Assembly (NCBI RefSeq): GCF_020091405.1
Contig: NZ_CP081903.1
Coordinates: 558,001 to 622,000, forward strand
Source of the DNA: Bacteroides cellulosilyticus
Lineage (GTDB): Bacteria > Bacteroidota > Bacteroidia > Bacteroidales > Bacteroidaceae
DNA length: 64,000 nt
Direction: 5' to 3'
The stretch's first letter is position 1. Every line of letters starts with the position of its first letter. The position numbers and the translations under genes are program-made. Positions 7,475 through 15,882 of this stretch are shown in pieces. Below the pieces are notes generated by a model. That model did no database searches. It had not been told where the DNA came from and saw only the letters and a program-made list of their open reading frames with translations.

Positions 7475-8275
7475 CTAAAAGAAATTATTCCGTATTTCTT
7501 TCGCAATATAGCGCCCCATCAACTCCTGCCCTTCTTTATCGGGATGTAAGCCATCGCGCAGATAGCGTCCCCTGCCCGAAGGCTGTTCGAATTTCCCGGT
7601 TATACCGCTATTAGAGTAGCAATCTATCAGTTGTACGGAGAGAGCACGGCAGATTTCACGCAGAATGGCAATCTTCTCCAGATTACGTTCATTGCGGGCT
7701 ACATCACCGGTTTGAATAGGGGTACACACAAAAACACGACATTTGGGATAATGCTCCAGAAGGGTCTGTATGGCCCAGCGGGCACCGCCTGCCATAGTGG
7801 TAACGTCCACCTCTGCAAGAGTATTACCTCTCAAGGCTTCTTCGGCAGAGCCTAAATCCTTGTCGTTCGTCCCCATAGAAAAGACAAAGACATCGGGAGC
7901 CGGATATTGCCCGCTCTCCACCTCGGCAATGAATTTCTGGATATGGACTTTGGAGACATTGTTATGGCGCATTTGCAATTCACGCCCGTCTTCGGTAGGC
8001 TGCCAGCCCCCGGATATTCCGGCAAAACCGGCACTTCCGTAATCCTGGGTATCGGGGTGGCACGCCCACGTTGCAGAACCTACCGCTACATTATGATGGG
8101 TGGCAAATCCAAGTAGATCGACCACCGTCTTCGACCATTGTTCACCCGCCGTGATGCTGTTCCCATCACAACCGAAATTCATCTTACTGAAATCAGGATA
8201 AAGGGATTGCGCTTGCAACGCAATCCCTATCCACAACACAACACAAAATCCAATCGATCTTCTCATTCCAAACAT
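7475..8275 (-). CDS. Secreted SGNH/GDSL esterase of the mannan locus
   Basis: 266 residues with an N-terminal signal peptide ending near ALQAQ. SGNH blocks are visible: CDGNSITAG (nucleophile Ser), SMGTNDKD (block III Asn) and DGLHPDKEGQ (block V Asp and His). It is the last gene of the GH26 - GH130 - symporter - epimerase operon, 32 nt after the epimerase. In that setting it most likely removes acetyl groups from mannan or its oligosaccharides in the periplasm. The substrate is inferred from context; arylesterase-type enzymes share the fold. Confidence 0.8.
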   Translation of the reverse strand: MFGMRRSIGFCVVLWIGIALQAQSLYPDFSKMNFGCDGNSITAGEQWSKTVVDLLGFATHHNVAVGSATWACHPDTQDYGSAGFAGISGGWQPTEDGRELQMRHNNVSKVHIQKFIAEVESGQYPAPDVFVFSMGTNDKDLGSAEEALRGNTLAEVDVTTMAGGARWAIQTLLEHYPKCRVFVCTPIQTGDVARNERNLEKIAILREICRALSVQLIDCYSNSGITGKFEQPSGRGRYLRDGLHPDKEGQELMGRYIAKEIRNNFF

Positions 8276-8307
8276 CTAAAATACTTATGAAATAACCTCT
8301 AAACCAC

Positions 8308-9495
8308 TTATGAAAAACGTTCCATTATCTCCATGCACATACGTCCGTTATGATACGGGCATTTCCAGAATCCGGCCTTGTCATCCTCAGTATTCACTGT
8401 GCCGTCGGCACGCACGCTCCAATGCCATTCGCCGTTCCGGTAATCTATCAGATGCTTCTTGATGAAATCCCAGCAATGAAAAGCCTTGCGCAGTGCCACT
8501 TCATCTTCAAAATGTTGGTAAAGATTAACGTGTCCCACCACATTCTCTGCCTGCACCCACCAATGGCGGTCGGTATCGGTCTTCTGTCTATCCGGGAAAG
8601 TCTCATAAATCATGGCACCGTCAGGCGTCAATCCTTCACCGGCGGCAGCGGCGATAAACTCAACCAGCGGTTCCACTTTTTCCAGTAAAGTCTTATCAGC
8701 CAGTATCAAAGCGGCTTCATGTATCAGCCAGGAAGCTTCTATATCGTGTCCGTAGGAAACAATGCGATACTTACTCCGCCAATTGTCATCGAAGAACAAT
8801 TCCAGATGTCCGGTCTCAGGATTAAGAATCCGGTCCGTGAATAGTTCTATCAGGTTGCGGAGTTGCTTCTTTAGGCGATCATCTTTCCATACACGGTACA
8901 GATTGGTATAAGGCTCCAGGATATGCAGATGGGTGTTCATGGTCTTACGTTCATTCTCGTCTTTATCGCTAAGACGCATATCGGCAATCTCTCCCCACTG
9001 GCGGGTAAGAGCCTCGCAATAGCCATTCTTCACAGGGTCGAAGCTATGCTTTTCGATATCCTCGAACAGGCGGACGGCATATTCCAAAGCCTCAGCATCA
9101 CCCGTGGCACGATGATATTCGCTCAGCCCGTAGATGGCAAAGCCGATGGCATAGATTTGCTTCTTCGTATCTAAAGGGCGACCTTCACAATCGAGCGACC
9201 AGTAGACACCGCCGAACTCGCGGTCATAGAAATGATCTATCACATAGCGTTTGGCACGCGTTGCCGCAGACAAGTATTCTTCCTTCTTCAGCAAACGGTA
9301 GGCTGCCGAGAAAGTCCAGAGAATACGGGCATTCAATACAGCACCCTTTTCTGTTTCCGGCATCAGGATTCCGGTTCCCGTGATGCGGCCATAGAAGCCA
9401 CCGTTCGCTTCATCCGTCATCCGGTTCATCCAGAAGGGAAGAATGTTGGCTGTCAACTCTTCTTCCATCTCTTTTCGCATATTCTTGACGTCCAT
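8308..9495 (-). CDS. Mannobiose/cellobiose 2-epimerase (AGE family)
   Basis: About 395 residues from the ATG at 9495 (MDVKNMRKEMEEEL); a TTG at 9546 that overlaps the symporter stop is possible but gives a non-conserved extension. AGE (alpha/alpha)6-barrel signatures include NTHLHILEPYTNLYRVW, SYGHDIEASWL, HWWVQAENVVG and FWKCPYHNGRMCMEIM, with the catalytic and substrate-contact His residues of cellobiose 2-epimerases. No signal peptide, so cytoplasmic. The gene order GH26 - GH130 - symporter - epimerase equals the characterised B. fragilis mannan pathway, where this enzyme turns beta-1,4-mannobiose into mannosylglucose. That substrate is the best reading. Confidence 0.9.
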   Translation of the reverse strand: MDVKNMRKEMEEELTANILPFWMNRMTDEANGGFYGRITGTGILMPETEKGAVLNARILWTFSAAYRLLKKEEYLSAATRAKRYVIDHFYDREFGGVYWSLDCEGRPLDTKKQIYAIGFAIYGLSEYHRATGDAEALEYAVRLFEDIEKHSFDPVKNGYCEALTRQWGEIADMRLSDKDENERKTMNTHLHILEPYTNLYRVWKDDRLKKQLRNLIELFTDRILNPETGHLELFFDDNWRSKYRIVSYGHDIEASWLIHEAALILADKTLLEKVEPLVEFIAAAAGEGLTPDGAMIYETFPDRQKTDTDRHWWVQAENVVGHVNLYQHFEDEVALRKAFHCWDFIKKHLIDYRNGEWHWSVRADGTVNTEDDKAGFWKCPYHNGRMCMEIMERFS

Positions 9496-9542
9496 AAAAA
9501 AGCGTATTAGTTTATATTTTGAACCCGTTTGGGGAATGAAAG

Positions 9543-10928
9543 TCAAGCCATACCCTTCGCCCGTATGGGTTTCAGTTTCTCGTTAATCTCCTCCACGCGC
9601 TTCTTCGTCAACGGATAGAAGTACACGACCACCATAGCCAGCACTGCCACAGCAGCCGGTATCCAGCTCATAAGCAAGTTCAGACCGGTCAGCGCCTCCT
9701 CCGTTTGCACGGCACCCTCAGCCGTATTATAACCGAAGGATGCCAGTATCCACATCACAGCCGCCCCGCCCATAGCGCCGCCAAACTTCTGCGCCATCGA
9801 CGAAGATGAGAATATAAGCCCGGTCGAAGCCGTTCCGTCTTTCAGTTCGGCATAGTCCGAAACGTCGGCATACATACTCCATATCAACGGTGAAACGATA
9901 CCCGTACAAATAGATATGACGATTTGCATAATCAGCATCATCCAGAAGCCCGCCGGTGTGCAAGGCAGATAGAAGAACAGAATGCTCAATACCGCCAGTG
10001 CCGCCATCGTGGCGATATAGGTGGATTTCTTGCCCAGTCCGCGCGAAAGGGGAACTGCCAGCACCACACCTATCATATTGGAAACCTCTCCCACACCCAG
10101 GAACAGCCCGGCATAAAACAGGATTGTGAAATCACCCAGGTTCAGGAATATACTGTCGCCTATGTAGTCTTTGAAGAAATAGGCAGCCGTAGCGCCACGC
10201 ACCGTATTGAACAGGTTGGAGCACAATGCCGCTCCGATAAGCAACCACCAAGGCACGTTGGCAAGCAACGATTTGAAGTCCTTCCCGATGGAAACCGTAG
10301 ATACGCTCTTCACGTACTCCCTCGTCATGCTGAAACATAGCAGGAACACGACGAAGCACAACGCAGCAATCACAATCATGGAATATTGCCAACTGACGGT
10401 CACCGAACCGGTCATCTCCCTGAACCACGTGCAAAGCGGCTCCCAGGCAAACAAGGCTATGAAACTACCACCGTATGCAAAGAACATCCGGTAGGAAGAG
10501 AACACCGTCTTCGTGTCCGAGTCATCCGTCATCACCCCCAGCATAGCCCCGTATGGAACATTGATAGCTGTATAAACCGTCATCATCAGAATGTAAGTGA
10601 CGTATGCCCAGATAAGTTTCCCCGTAGGCCCGAAGTCGGGCGTGGTAAACATCAATATACCGCAGACGGCAAACGGAAGAGAAATCCACAGCAGATAAGG
10701 ACGGTATTTTCCCCATCGCGTATGGGTTCGGTCGGCAATGATGCCCATCATCGGGTCGGACACCGCATCCCAAATGCGCGTTACCAACAGCAGGACGCCC
10801 GTATCCGCCAGACTCAGCCCGTATATATTAGAATAGAATATAGGCAGATAATAGGAGAATATCTTCCAGAACATAGAGGAAGACATATCACCAAAGCCAT
10901 AACCAATTTTCTCTTTCAGTGTTGCCAT
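9543..10928 (-). CDS. GPH-family disaccharide:cation symporter
   Basis: 461 residues with about 12 membrane segments. GPH/MFS_2 signatures include GYGFGDMSSSMFW at the N-terminus, RIWDAVSDPMMGIIADRT in the loop 2 region, and WSMYADVSDYAELKDGT later. It should import mannobiose across the inner membrane, in line with its place between the mannosylglucose phosphorylase and 2-epimerase genes. The stop overlaps the longest possible frame of the next gene, suggesting tight coupling. A 178-bp gap with three palindromes separates it from the upstream GH130 gene. Confidence 0.9.
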   Translation of the reverse strand: MATLKEKIGYGFGDMSSSMFWKIFSYYLPIFYSNIYGLSLADTGVLLLVTRIWDAVSDPMMGIIADRTHTRWGKYRPYLLWISLPFAVCGILMFTTPDFGPTGKLIWAYVTYILMMTVYTAINVPYGAMLGVMTDDSDTKTVFSSYRMFFAYGGSFIALFAWEPLCTWFREMTGSVTVSWQYSMIVIAALCFVVFLLCFSMTREYVKSVSTVSIGKDFKSLLANVPWWLLIGAALCSNLFNTVRGATAAYFFKDYIGDSIFLNLGDFTILFYAGLFLGVGEVSNMIGVVLAVPLSRGLGKKSTYIATMAALAVLSILFFYLPCTPAGFWMMLIMQIVISICTGIVSPLIWSMYADVSDYAELKDGTASTGLIFSSSSMAQKFGGAMGGAAVMWILASFGYNTAEGAVQTEEALTGLNLLMSWIPAAVAVLAMVVVYFYPLTKKRVEEINEKLKPIRAKGMA

Positions 10929-11004
10929 ACTATTAAATTAAAGATTTATAACCATCGATACGCAAACTTTGCCACCGCGTCCACACACCCTTCTGAGCGG
11001 GGGT

Positions 11005-11067
11005 GAATTCAGTCCTGGACTGAATAGGGTTCAGTCCAGGAGTGAACCTATTTCAGTCCCGGACTGA
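11005..11067. repeat. Three tandem 17-19 bp palindromes (TTCAGTCCnGGACTGAA)
   Basis: Palindromes at 11005-11023 (attcagtcctggactgaat), 11028-11044 (ttcagtccaggagtgaa, one mismatch) and 11050-11067 (ttcagtcccggactgaat) repeat every 22-23 bp. They lie inside the operon between the GH130 stop and the symporter start, so they are probably transcribed. They may fold into alternative hairpins or bind a dimeric protein. Confidence 0.7.
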
Positions 11068-11106
11068 ATGCCATTCACTGACGGGCTGATAAAGGCACAA
11101 AGATAT

Positions 11107-12282
11107 TTATTTCCGCATGAGTTGCAAATTATTACTAATAAGTTTCTTCAGCGTCTCCACCGAAGCCGAAGAGGACAATCCGTCCACCGGCGTATTCATG
11201 CAGTAATCCACCAGCTTGTCCACCGTAGAAGTGGCTACGTGCATCCGCGTGTCCGACGAGGCATAATAGATGAACACCTTGCCGTCTTCATCCGCAATCC
11301 AGCCGTTGGTGAAGAGCACATTGCTTACGTCACCGATACGTTCTTCTCCCTCAGGAGCCATAAAGTAACCGCCTGGAGTAGCTATCAGGCGTGTAGGATC
11401 GTCCAGGGCGGTCATATACATATAGAGCACATAACGCAGTCCGGCAGCGCAGGCACGCACCCCATGAGCCAGGTGCAACCAGCCTTTCTCCGTCTTTATC
11501 GGATGCGGACCCTCACCGTTCTTTACCTCCTTGATGGTGTGGTAGTAGCGTTGGTCGATGATGGTTTCCTCTTTCACCTCCGCGTGTGTCATGTCGTCTA
11601 CCAAGGCCCAGCCTATGCCGCCGCCGCTTCCGGCATCAATAAATCCATCCTGCGGACGGGTGTAAAGGGCATATTTGCCATCTACAAATTCGGGATGAAG
11701 CACCACATTACGTTGCTGGCTCTTAGTTTTCAGGTCGGGCAGACGCTCCCAAGTCTTCAAATCACGGGTACGTGCAATGCCTGCCGTAGCCGTTGCCGAG
11801 GATAAATCGCCCACGGGGGCATTGTCATCATGACGCTCGGCACAGAAGATACCATAAATCCATCCGTCTTCATGGGCGGTGAGGCGCATGTCATAGACAT
11901 TGGTAGCCGGTATCACGTCTTCGGGCATCGTGACGGGATAATCCCAGAAGCGGAAGTTATCCACACCGTTAGGACTTTCCGCCACGGCAAAGAACGACTT
12001 ACGGTCGGCCCCCTCCATGCGCAGCAACAGCAAGTATTTACCATTCCACTTGATAGCGCCGGAGTTGAGCGCGGCATTCATGCCGATACGTTCCATCAGG
12101 TAGGGATTGGACGCTGCATCCAAGTCGTAGCGCCAGAAAACAGGCGTATGGGCAGCCGTCACCACCGGATATTTATAACGTGTAAATATGCCGTTGCCAC
12201 CTTCCACCGGTTCATTCTTTCTCGTGATCAACTCCTCGTGTTCCTGAAAGAGTCTTGATACCTTATCATTAAAAGTTTCCAT
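11107..12282 (-). CDS. 4-O-beta-mannosyl-glucose phosphorylase (GH130_1-like)
   Basis: 391 residues, no signal peptide. GH130 five-bladed propeller features include FTRYKYPVVTAAHTPVFWRY, the general-acid Asp context NVYDMRLTAHEDG, phosphate-site basic residues around CAERHDD, and GEGPHPIKTEKGWLHLAHG. It converts beta-1,4-mannosylglucose plus phosphate to mannose-1-phosphate and glucose in the cytoplasm. The assignment to mannosylglucose rather than mannobiose or N-glycan substrates rests on the neighbouring 2-epimerase and the match in gene order to the characterised B. fragilis operon. It follows the GH26 gene by 14 nt. Confidence 0.9.
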   Translation of the reverse strand: METFNDKVSRLFQEHEELITRKNEPVEGGNGIFTRYKYPVVTAAHTPVFWRYDLDAASNPYLMERIGMNAALNSGAIKWNGKYLLLLRMEGADRKSFFAVAESPNGVDNFRFWDYPVTMPEDVIPATNVYDMRLTAHEDGWIYGIFCAERHDDNAPVGDLSSATATAGIARTRDLKTWERLPDLKTKSQQRNVVLHPEFVDGKYALYTRPQDGFIDAGSGGGIGWALVDDMTHAEVKEETIIDQRYYHTIKEVKNGEGPHPIKTEKGWLHLAHGVRACAAGLRYVLYMYMTALDDPTRLIATPGGYFMAPEGEERIGDVSNVLFTNGWIADEDGKVFIYYASSDTRMHVATSTVDKLVDYCMNTPVDGLSSSASVETLKKLISNNLQLMRK

Positions 12283-12296
12283 ATTCGTTGTTTATC

Positions 12297-13412
12297 TTAT
12301 TTATACAAAGAGTTTACGTCTGTCGCAAAAAGGGTCTTGGGATGATTATAGAATGTTACGAAATCTTCGGCTGACGCCTGTCCGGGATAGGGGGCATAGA
12401 AATGCGTGACACGTTCGCGGGCATTGCGCCACACCAGGACGTAGGCTATCGGATACTCTCCAATGGCCGGCAACAGGGTTTCAGTCCACCATTTCGGATC
12501 GGGGATGCCTTCGTAGCCCGTCTCGGTGATGGCAATCACTTTATCGTGCGTCCGGCCTATACTGTCTACGATAGCCAGACTTTTGCCCACATTCGCCAGA
12601 TAAGAAGGGCGGTCGAACTGATAGGTATCGAAACCGATTACATCTATTAGGTCGTCACCGGGATAGCGTTTCAGATACTGTGCCGTATCTTGCGGTTCAC
12701 TGCCGGGGGAATAGGCATACAGGGCATTGTCCACTCCATCACCCCGGAGGATGTCCACCGTCATGTGCCAGAGGGCTTTATATTCTTCAGGCGTACAGAG
12801 CTTCTCTCCCCACCAGAACCAGCTGCCCGTATGTTCGTGCCACGGGCGGAAGAGTACCGGAACTTTCACTCCGTCTTCCGTTTGCAGGGAGTTGATGAAA
12901 GCCGATACTTTACTTACCCAGCCTGCAAACTTCTCATGATTGGCTCCGCCGGGCAGAATGGACTTCACCACCGTCGTATCTGACACATCCCAGGAGTCTC
13001 CCCCTGTCAGCGGATTGCGCAGATGCCAGCTAAGAGAGGATAGCCCTCCTCTTTTATATTGGTTCAATATCTCTCTTCTGATTTTGCTGAACGGCACTTT
13101 GTCCAGGCTCAACGTATCGCCCAGTTCCAGATGTCCCAGGTCGAAACTGATGACTGCGGGATAGTCTCCACAGACGCTCTTTACATCGGAACGCCCTTCA
13201 TCGCCTTCCCAGCCGATGCCATAGTTGGTGTCGTCATGATGACCGAACATAAAGCCGCGGGATGATACTTTTTTAAGATTGGCGAGCAGGTTCTCGGTCT
13301 CGGGGGTACGCGCAGAAATGGCTCCGTCATCCGTCACCTTTTCTTTCTTTGAAGGGCTGCAAGCAGCCAAGGCACTCACCGCTAAAGTAATGGCTATAAA
13401 TTTAAGTTTCAT
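12297..13412 (-). CDS. GH26 beta-mannanase lipoprotein (mannobiose-releasing type)
   Basis: 371 residues from the ATG at 13412, which starts a lipoprotein signal (MKLKFIAITLAVSALAAC). A GTG further upstream adds 12 unlikely residues. GH26 motifs: GFMFGHHDDTNYG, SFDLGHLE, SLSWHLRNPLTGG, acid/base Glu in RPWHEHTGSWFWWG, nucleophile Glu in ITETGYEG. It is the first gene of the operon leading to GH130, symporter, epimerase and esterase, and has its own promoter with the shared operator at 13453-13498. By analogy with the B. fragilis enzyme at the same position it probably releases mannobiose for import. Confidence 0.92.
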   Translation of the reverse strand: MKLKFIAITLAVSALAACSPSKKEKVTDDGAISARTPETENLLANLKKVSSRGFMFGHHDDTNYGIGWEGDEGRSDVKSVCGDYPAVISFDLGHLELGDTLSLDKVPFSKIRREILNQYKRGGLSSLSWHLRNPLTGGDSWDVSDTTVVKSILPGGANHEKFAGWVSKVSAFINSLQTEDGVKVPVLFRPWHEHTGSWFWWGEKLCTPEEYKALWHMTVDILRGDGVDNALYAYSPGSEPQDTAQYLKRYPGDDLIDVIGFDTYQFDRPSYLANVGKSLAIVDSIGRTHDKVIAITETGYEGIPDPKWWTETLLPAIGEYPIAYVLVWRNARERVTHFYAPYPGQASAEDFVTFYNHPKTLFATDVNSLYK

Positions 13413-13452
13413 ATAATGATTTTTTTCATAAATACTATCCGAATTCACAGCA

Positions 13453-13498
13453 CAAAGATAGCTGATGAATAGAATAGATAGTGATACGATTTTATCCC
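13453..13498 (-). promoter_or_regulatory. Promoter and putative AraC operator of the GH26-GH130 operon
   Basis: CAAAGATA at 13453-13460 reads TATCTTTG on the minus strand. Upstream, with 24 nt between, lies TACGATTTTATC (13485-13496, + strand reading). No TTTG -33 box is seen at the normal distance, which fits an activator-dependent promoter. The same element at the same spacing precedes susC and the CE7 gene. Confidence 0.7.
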
Positions 13499-13546
13499 TT
13501 TGCTATATTAATTTCATGTTCTACATATCGAATGAATCTTCCGACC

Positions 13547-14011
13547 TTACTTTGTCTTGACAGATAAAACCTTATGAAAGAATTCATATAGCTCTTTTTC
13601 AGGAATTGAATAGTTCATGAAGCAACTAACATCAACTGAATAGACATCTGTAGCACTATGGCTTGAAGGACACAAAAATTTCAAACGGTATCTAAACGTT
13701 TTAGTCGAATGCGGATTAATATCTATAAAGCGTTGATAGTCTATGCCTTCAAAAAAAGCGGCATCATACAATGAAATTTCCTTGCCCGCTTTATCTTTAA
13801 GATGAAATTGTACAAGACTACCGGAACCGGAACCATCGTCATTTCGTATTCGCATCGTCTTATCGGCATTGTTGGCTATATGAATTAATATCGTAGTATC
13901 GGATGGCAAATAAGAAACACTAAGACCGATGTCCGATTGAGCCATTAATTCCATTGGCATTAACGCAATTATGAGCAGTAACAAGTTCTTTATTTTCATA
14001 TAAAATTTCAT
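13547..14011 (-). CDS. Secreted protein of unknown function within the mannan locus
   Basis: 154 residues. The signal peptide ends near MELMAQ. The mature part, with SVSYLPSDTTILIHIANNAD and later TFRYRLKFLC, is predicted beta-rich, like a single immunoglobulin-type sandwich. I do not recognise a family. It follows the second GH26 gene by 87 nt, just before the next operon promoter, so it is probably the last gene of the susC transcription unit. A small periplasmic or surface accessory protein is possible. Confidence 0.6.
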   Translation of the reverse strand: MKFYMKIKNLLLLIIALMPMELMAQSDIGLSVSYLPSDTTILIHIANNADKTMRIRNDDGSGSGSLVQFHLKDKAGKEISLYDAAFFEGIDYQRFIDINPHSTKTFRYRLKFLCPSSHSATDVYSVDVSCFMNYSIPEKELYEFFHKVLSVKTK

Positions 14012-14098
14012 GTATTAATAAAAATGTGGTAAGATAACAGAAAAAAGGCTCTATTGCTTACCACATTTCAATTCATTCTAAATAACAAGAAGGAAAAA

Positions 14099-15802
14099 TT
14101 ATTCCATAGAAGGCACTTCTTCACGAGTAATCACATAACTCTGTCCCATAGCATCCTTCCACCAGGCTTCATCGGCATGTACTATCGGGGCTCCATCTTC
14201 TTCCTCACCATCATACCAAGGCATAAACCAAGACCAGCGTGCACCGGCAGCCCATTGCTCGGAGATTTTACCTACCGAACCACACTCACTCAGCGTAATC
14301 ATCTTGTTGCCGTATGTAGCCGAAATAGCCACATATCGCGATGCGCAAGTTTCCACATCCTTCGAGTAGATATCACTCCCGATAATATCCACATACTGGT
14401 CGCCCGGGTACCAATCTTCATCACCGGTTTCAGCGGTCCATACCCAGATGAGGTTGTCCAATCCCTGCGCCTTGAAGTAATCGAACATAGCAATCCAGAT
14501 GGCCTTGAAGCTAGCAGCGTCTTTTCCCCACCAGAACCACTTGCCCGCCGCTTCATGAAGCGGACGCCACAGTACAGGTATGCCGGCTTCTTTTAGCAGT
14601 TTCAGATAACCTGCCACACTGGCAAGGTCTTGCACAAAGAATTTATTTTCCCAAGTACCTTCTATCAAGGCATTGGATGCATCAAAGTTGGTTTCATCTT
14701 TATAGAAAGCATATCCGGTTCCAAGGTCAGGAACGCCAGTGATACCTTCGCCTTCCAGATAGATGCCAGTAGCCACGTAGTGGTGACCGCCTACAATCAA
14801 GCCGTTTTCCTTCAGTACCGTGAGGATGTCCTCGGTAATGGGCATGGTGAAATCACCCGTAATGTCGAAGTATTCGTATTCGGGAGTGATTCCTGCCCAT
14901 GTGCTTCCATGCTTAAAGGCAGCTTGTGCACCCTCTTCTACATCTTTCACAGCCACACGCACCACGTCACCCACTTTGGCAGTGGCAAAGATAGCTTTGG
15001 CGGCATCATTATTCAGTTGCACAGATTGACTCCAGTCGGCAGGCATATCCTGTTCGCCGCTCCATAATGTGATGTAGTCGGCAGGAGCTTCCTTGGGCAC
15101 GTTCCAGTGCCACATACACGACACGATACCATTTTTGTCCGCCCATTCCTTTACGGGAGTGATGTCTCCATAGTTTATCCAGTTGGCACCTGCCACCGAC
15201 CATGCCAGATGACCATAGTCGAAGGTATTGATGGCAGGATATTTGCCCGTCCATTGATAGACGCGTTCGGACATGTCTGTATTCCACGACTCTTTGGCCA
15301 TCATGCCTGAGAGCGATTTGGTTTCGTAGTTGGCAAGCAGATAGTCATAGAGCTTCATAGCTTTGGCCGAAGTAGCCATTACCGGTGTCTTATCCAAAGC
15401 AACGGTAGTAAACTGAAGAGACACTGCCGGAGCAGGCTCCTTGTTCGGTCCCAACACTACGCCTTCGGGAATAGAGAGCGTACAAGCTGTTTCGCGCCCG
15501 GGCACATTCACAGTCAGTGTCAGTACGTTACTCGATCCATATACGTCAGCACTGATCAGCGTGCCGCCGGTAAATGAAATCTTATCCAAGTCTTTCGTAG
15601 CAAAAAACACGTTCTTGTCATACTTCACCTCAATGGTGATTTCGCCCCTCTTTACCTTGGCGGCATTCGCCTCCGGAGTGGTGGACACCAGTACTGGTGC
15701 CTCCACTTCGGGAATGGTATATTGCGCATCGGTGTCGGTGCAGGATGTAAGTCCAAAGGCTGTTGCCGCAAACAGGGCAGCACATATCTTATTTATTTTC
15801 AT
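14099..15802 (-). CDS. GH26 beta-mannanase lipoprotein with Ig-like domain and inserted CBM-like module
   Basis: 567 residues. Lipoprotein signal ends at Cys21 (FGLTSC). A Big_5/Ig-like domain covers about 35-135. The GH26 domain begins near 145 (NTFDYGHLAWS) and is interrupted at about 243-352 by a beta-sandwich-like stretch (DYITLWSGEQDMPADW to GGHHYVATGIYL). The catalytic domain resumes with acid/base Glu417 in WRPLHEAAGKWFWWG and nucleophile Glu506 in ITLSECG. The inserted module resembles both C-terminal modules of the neighbouring 771-residue glycan-binding protein. It probably acts at the cell surface on mannan. Insertions of CBMs in the catalytic domain are known from Bacteroidetes GH10 xylanases. 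Confidence 0.88.
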   Translation of the reverse strand: MKINKICAALFAATAFGLTSCTDTDAQYTIPEVEAPVLVSTTPEANAAKVKRGEITIEVKYDKNVFFATKDLDKISFTGGTLISADVYGSSNVLTLTVNVPGRETACTLSIPEGVVLGPNKEPAPAVSLQFTTVALDKTPVMATSAKAMKLYDYLLANYETKSLSGMMAKESWNTDMSERVYQWTGKYPAINTFDYGHLAWSVAGANWINYGDITPVKEWADKNGIVSCMWHWNVPKEAPADYITLWSGEQDMPADWSQSVQLNNDAAKAIFATAKVGDVVRVAVKDVEEGAQAAFKHGSTWAGITPEYEYFDITGDFTMPITEDILTVLKENGLIVGGHHYVATGIYLEGEGITGVPDLGTGYAFYKDETNFDASNALIEGTWENKFFVQDLASVAGYLKLLKEAGIPVLWRPLHEAAGKWFWWGKDAASFKAIWIAMFDYFKAQGLDNLIWVWTAETGDEDWYPGDQYVDIIGSDIYSKDVETCASRYVAISATYGNKMITLSECGSVGKISEQWAAGARWSWFMPWYDGEEEDGAPIVHADEAWWKDAMGQSYVITREEVPSME

Positions 15803-15882
15803 AATCTACTACATTTTGATGTTTGAGAGAGGAAAAGGGGTATCAGAAAGAGACATCTTTTCCTCCCTTTAAGAATTGCATT

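Noticed and set aside
9495..9546. TTG start of the 2-epimerase overlapping the symporter stop
   Set aside because: The extension (TFIPQTGSKYKLIRFF) is not like AGE proteins; the ATG at 9495 gives the usual length.
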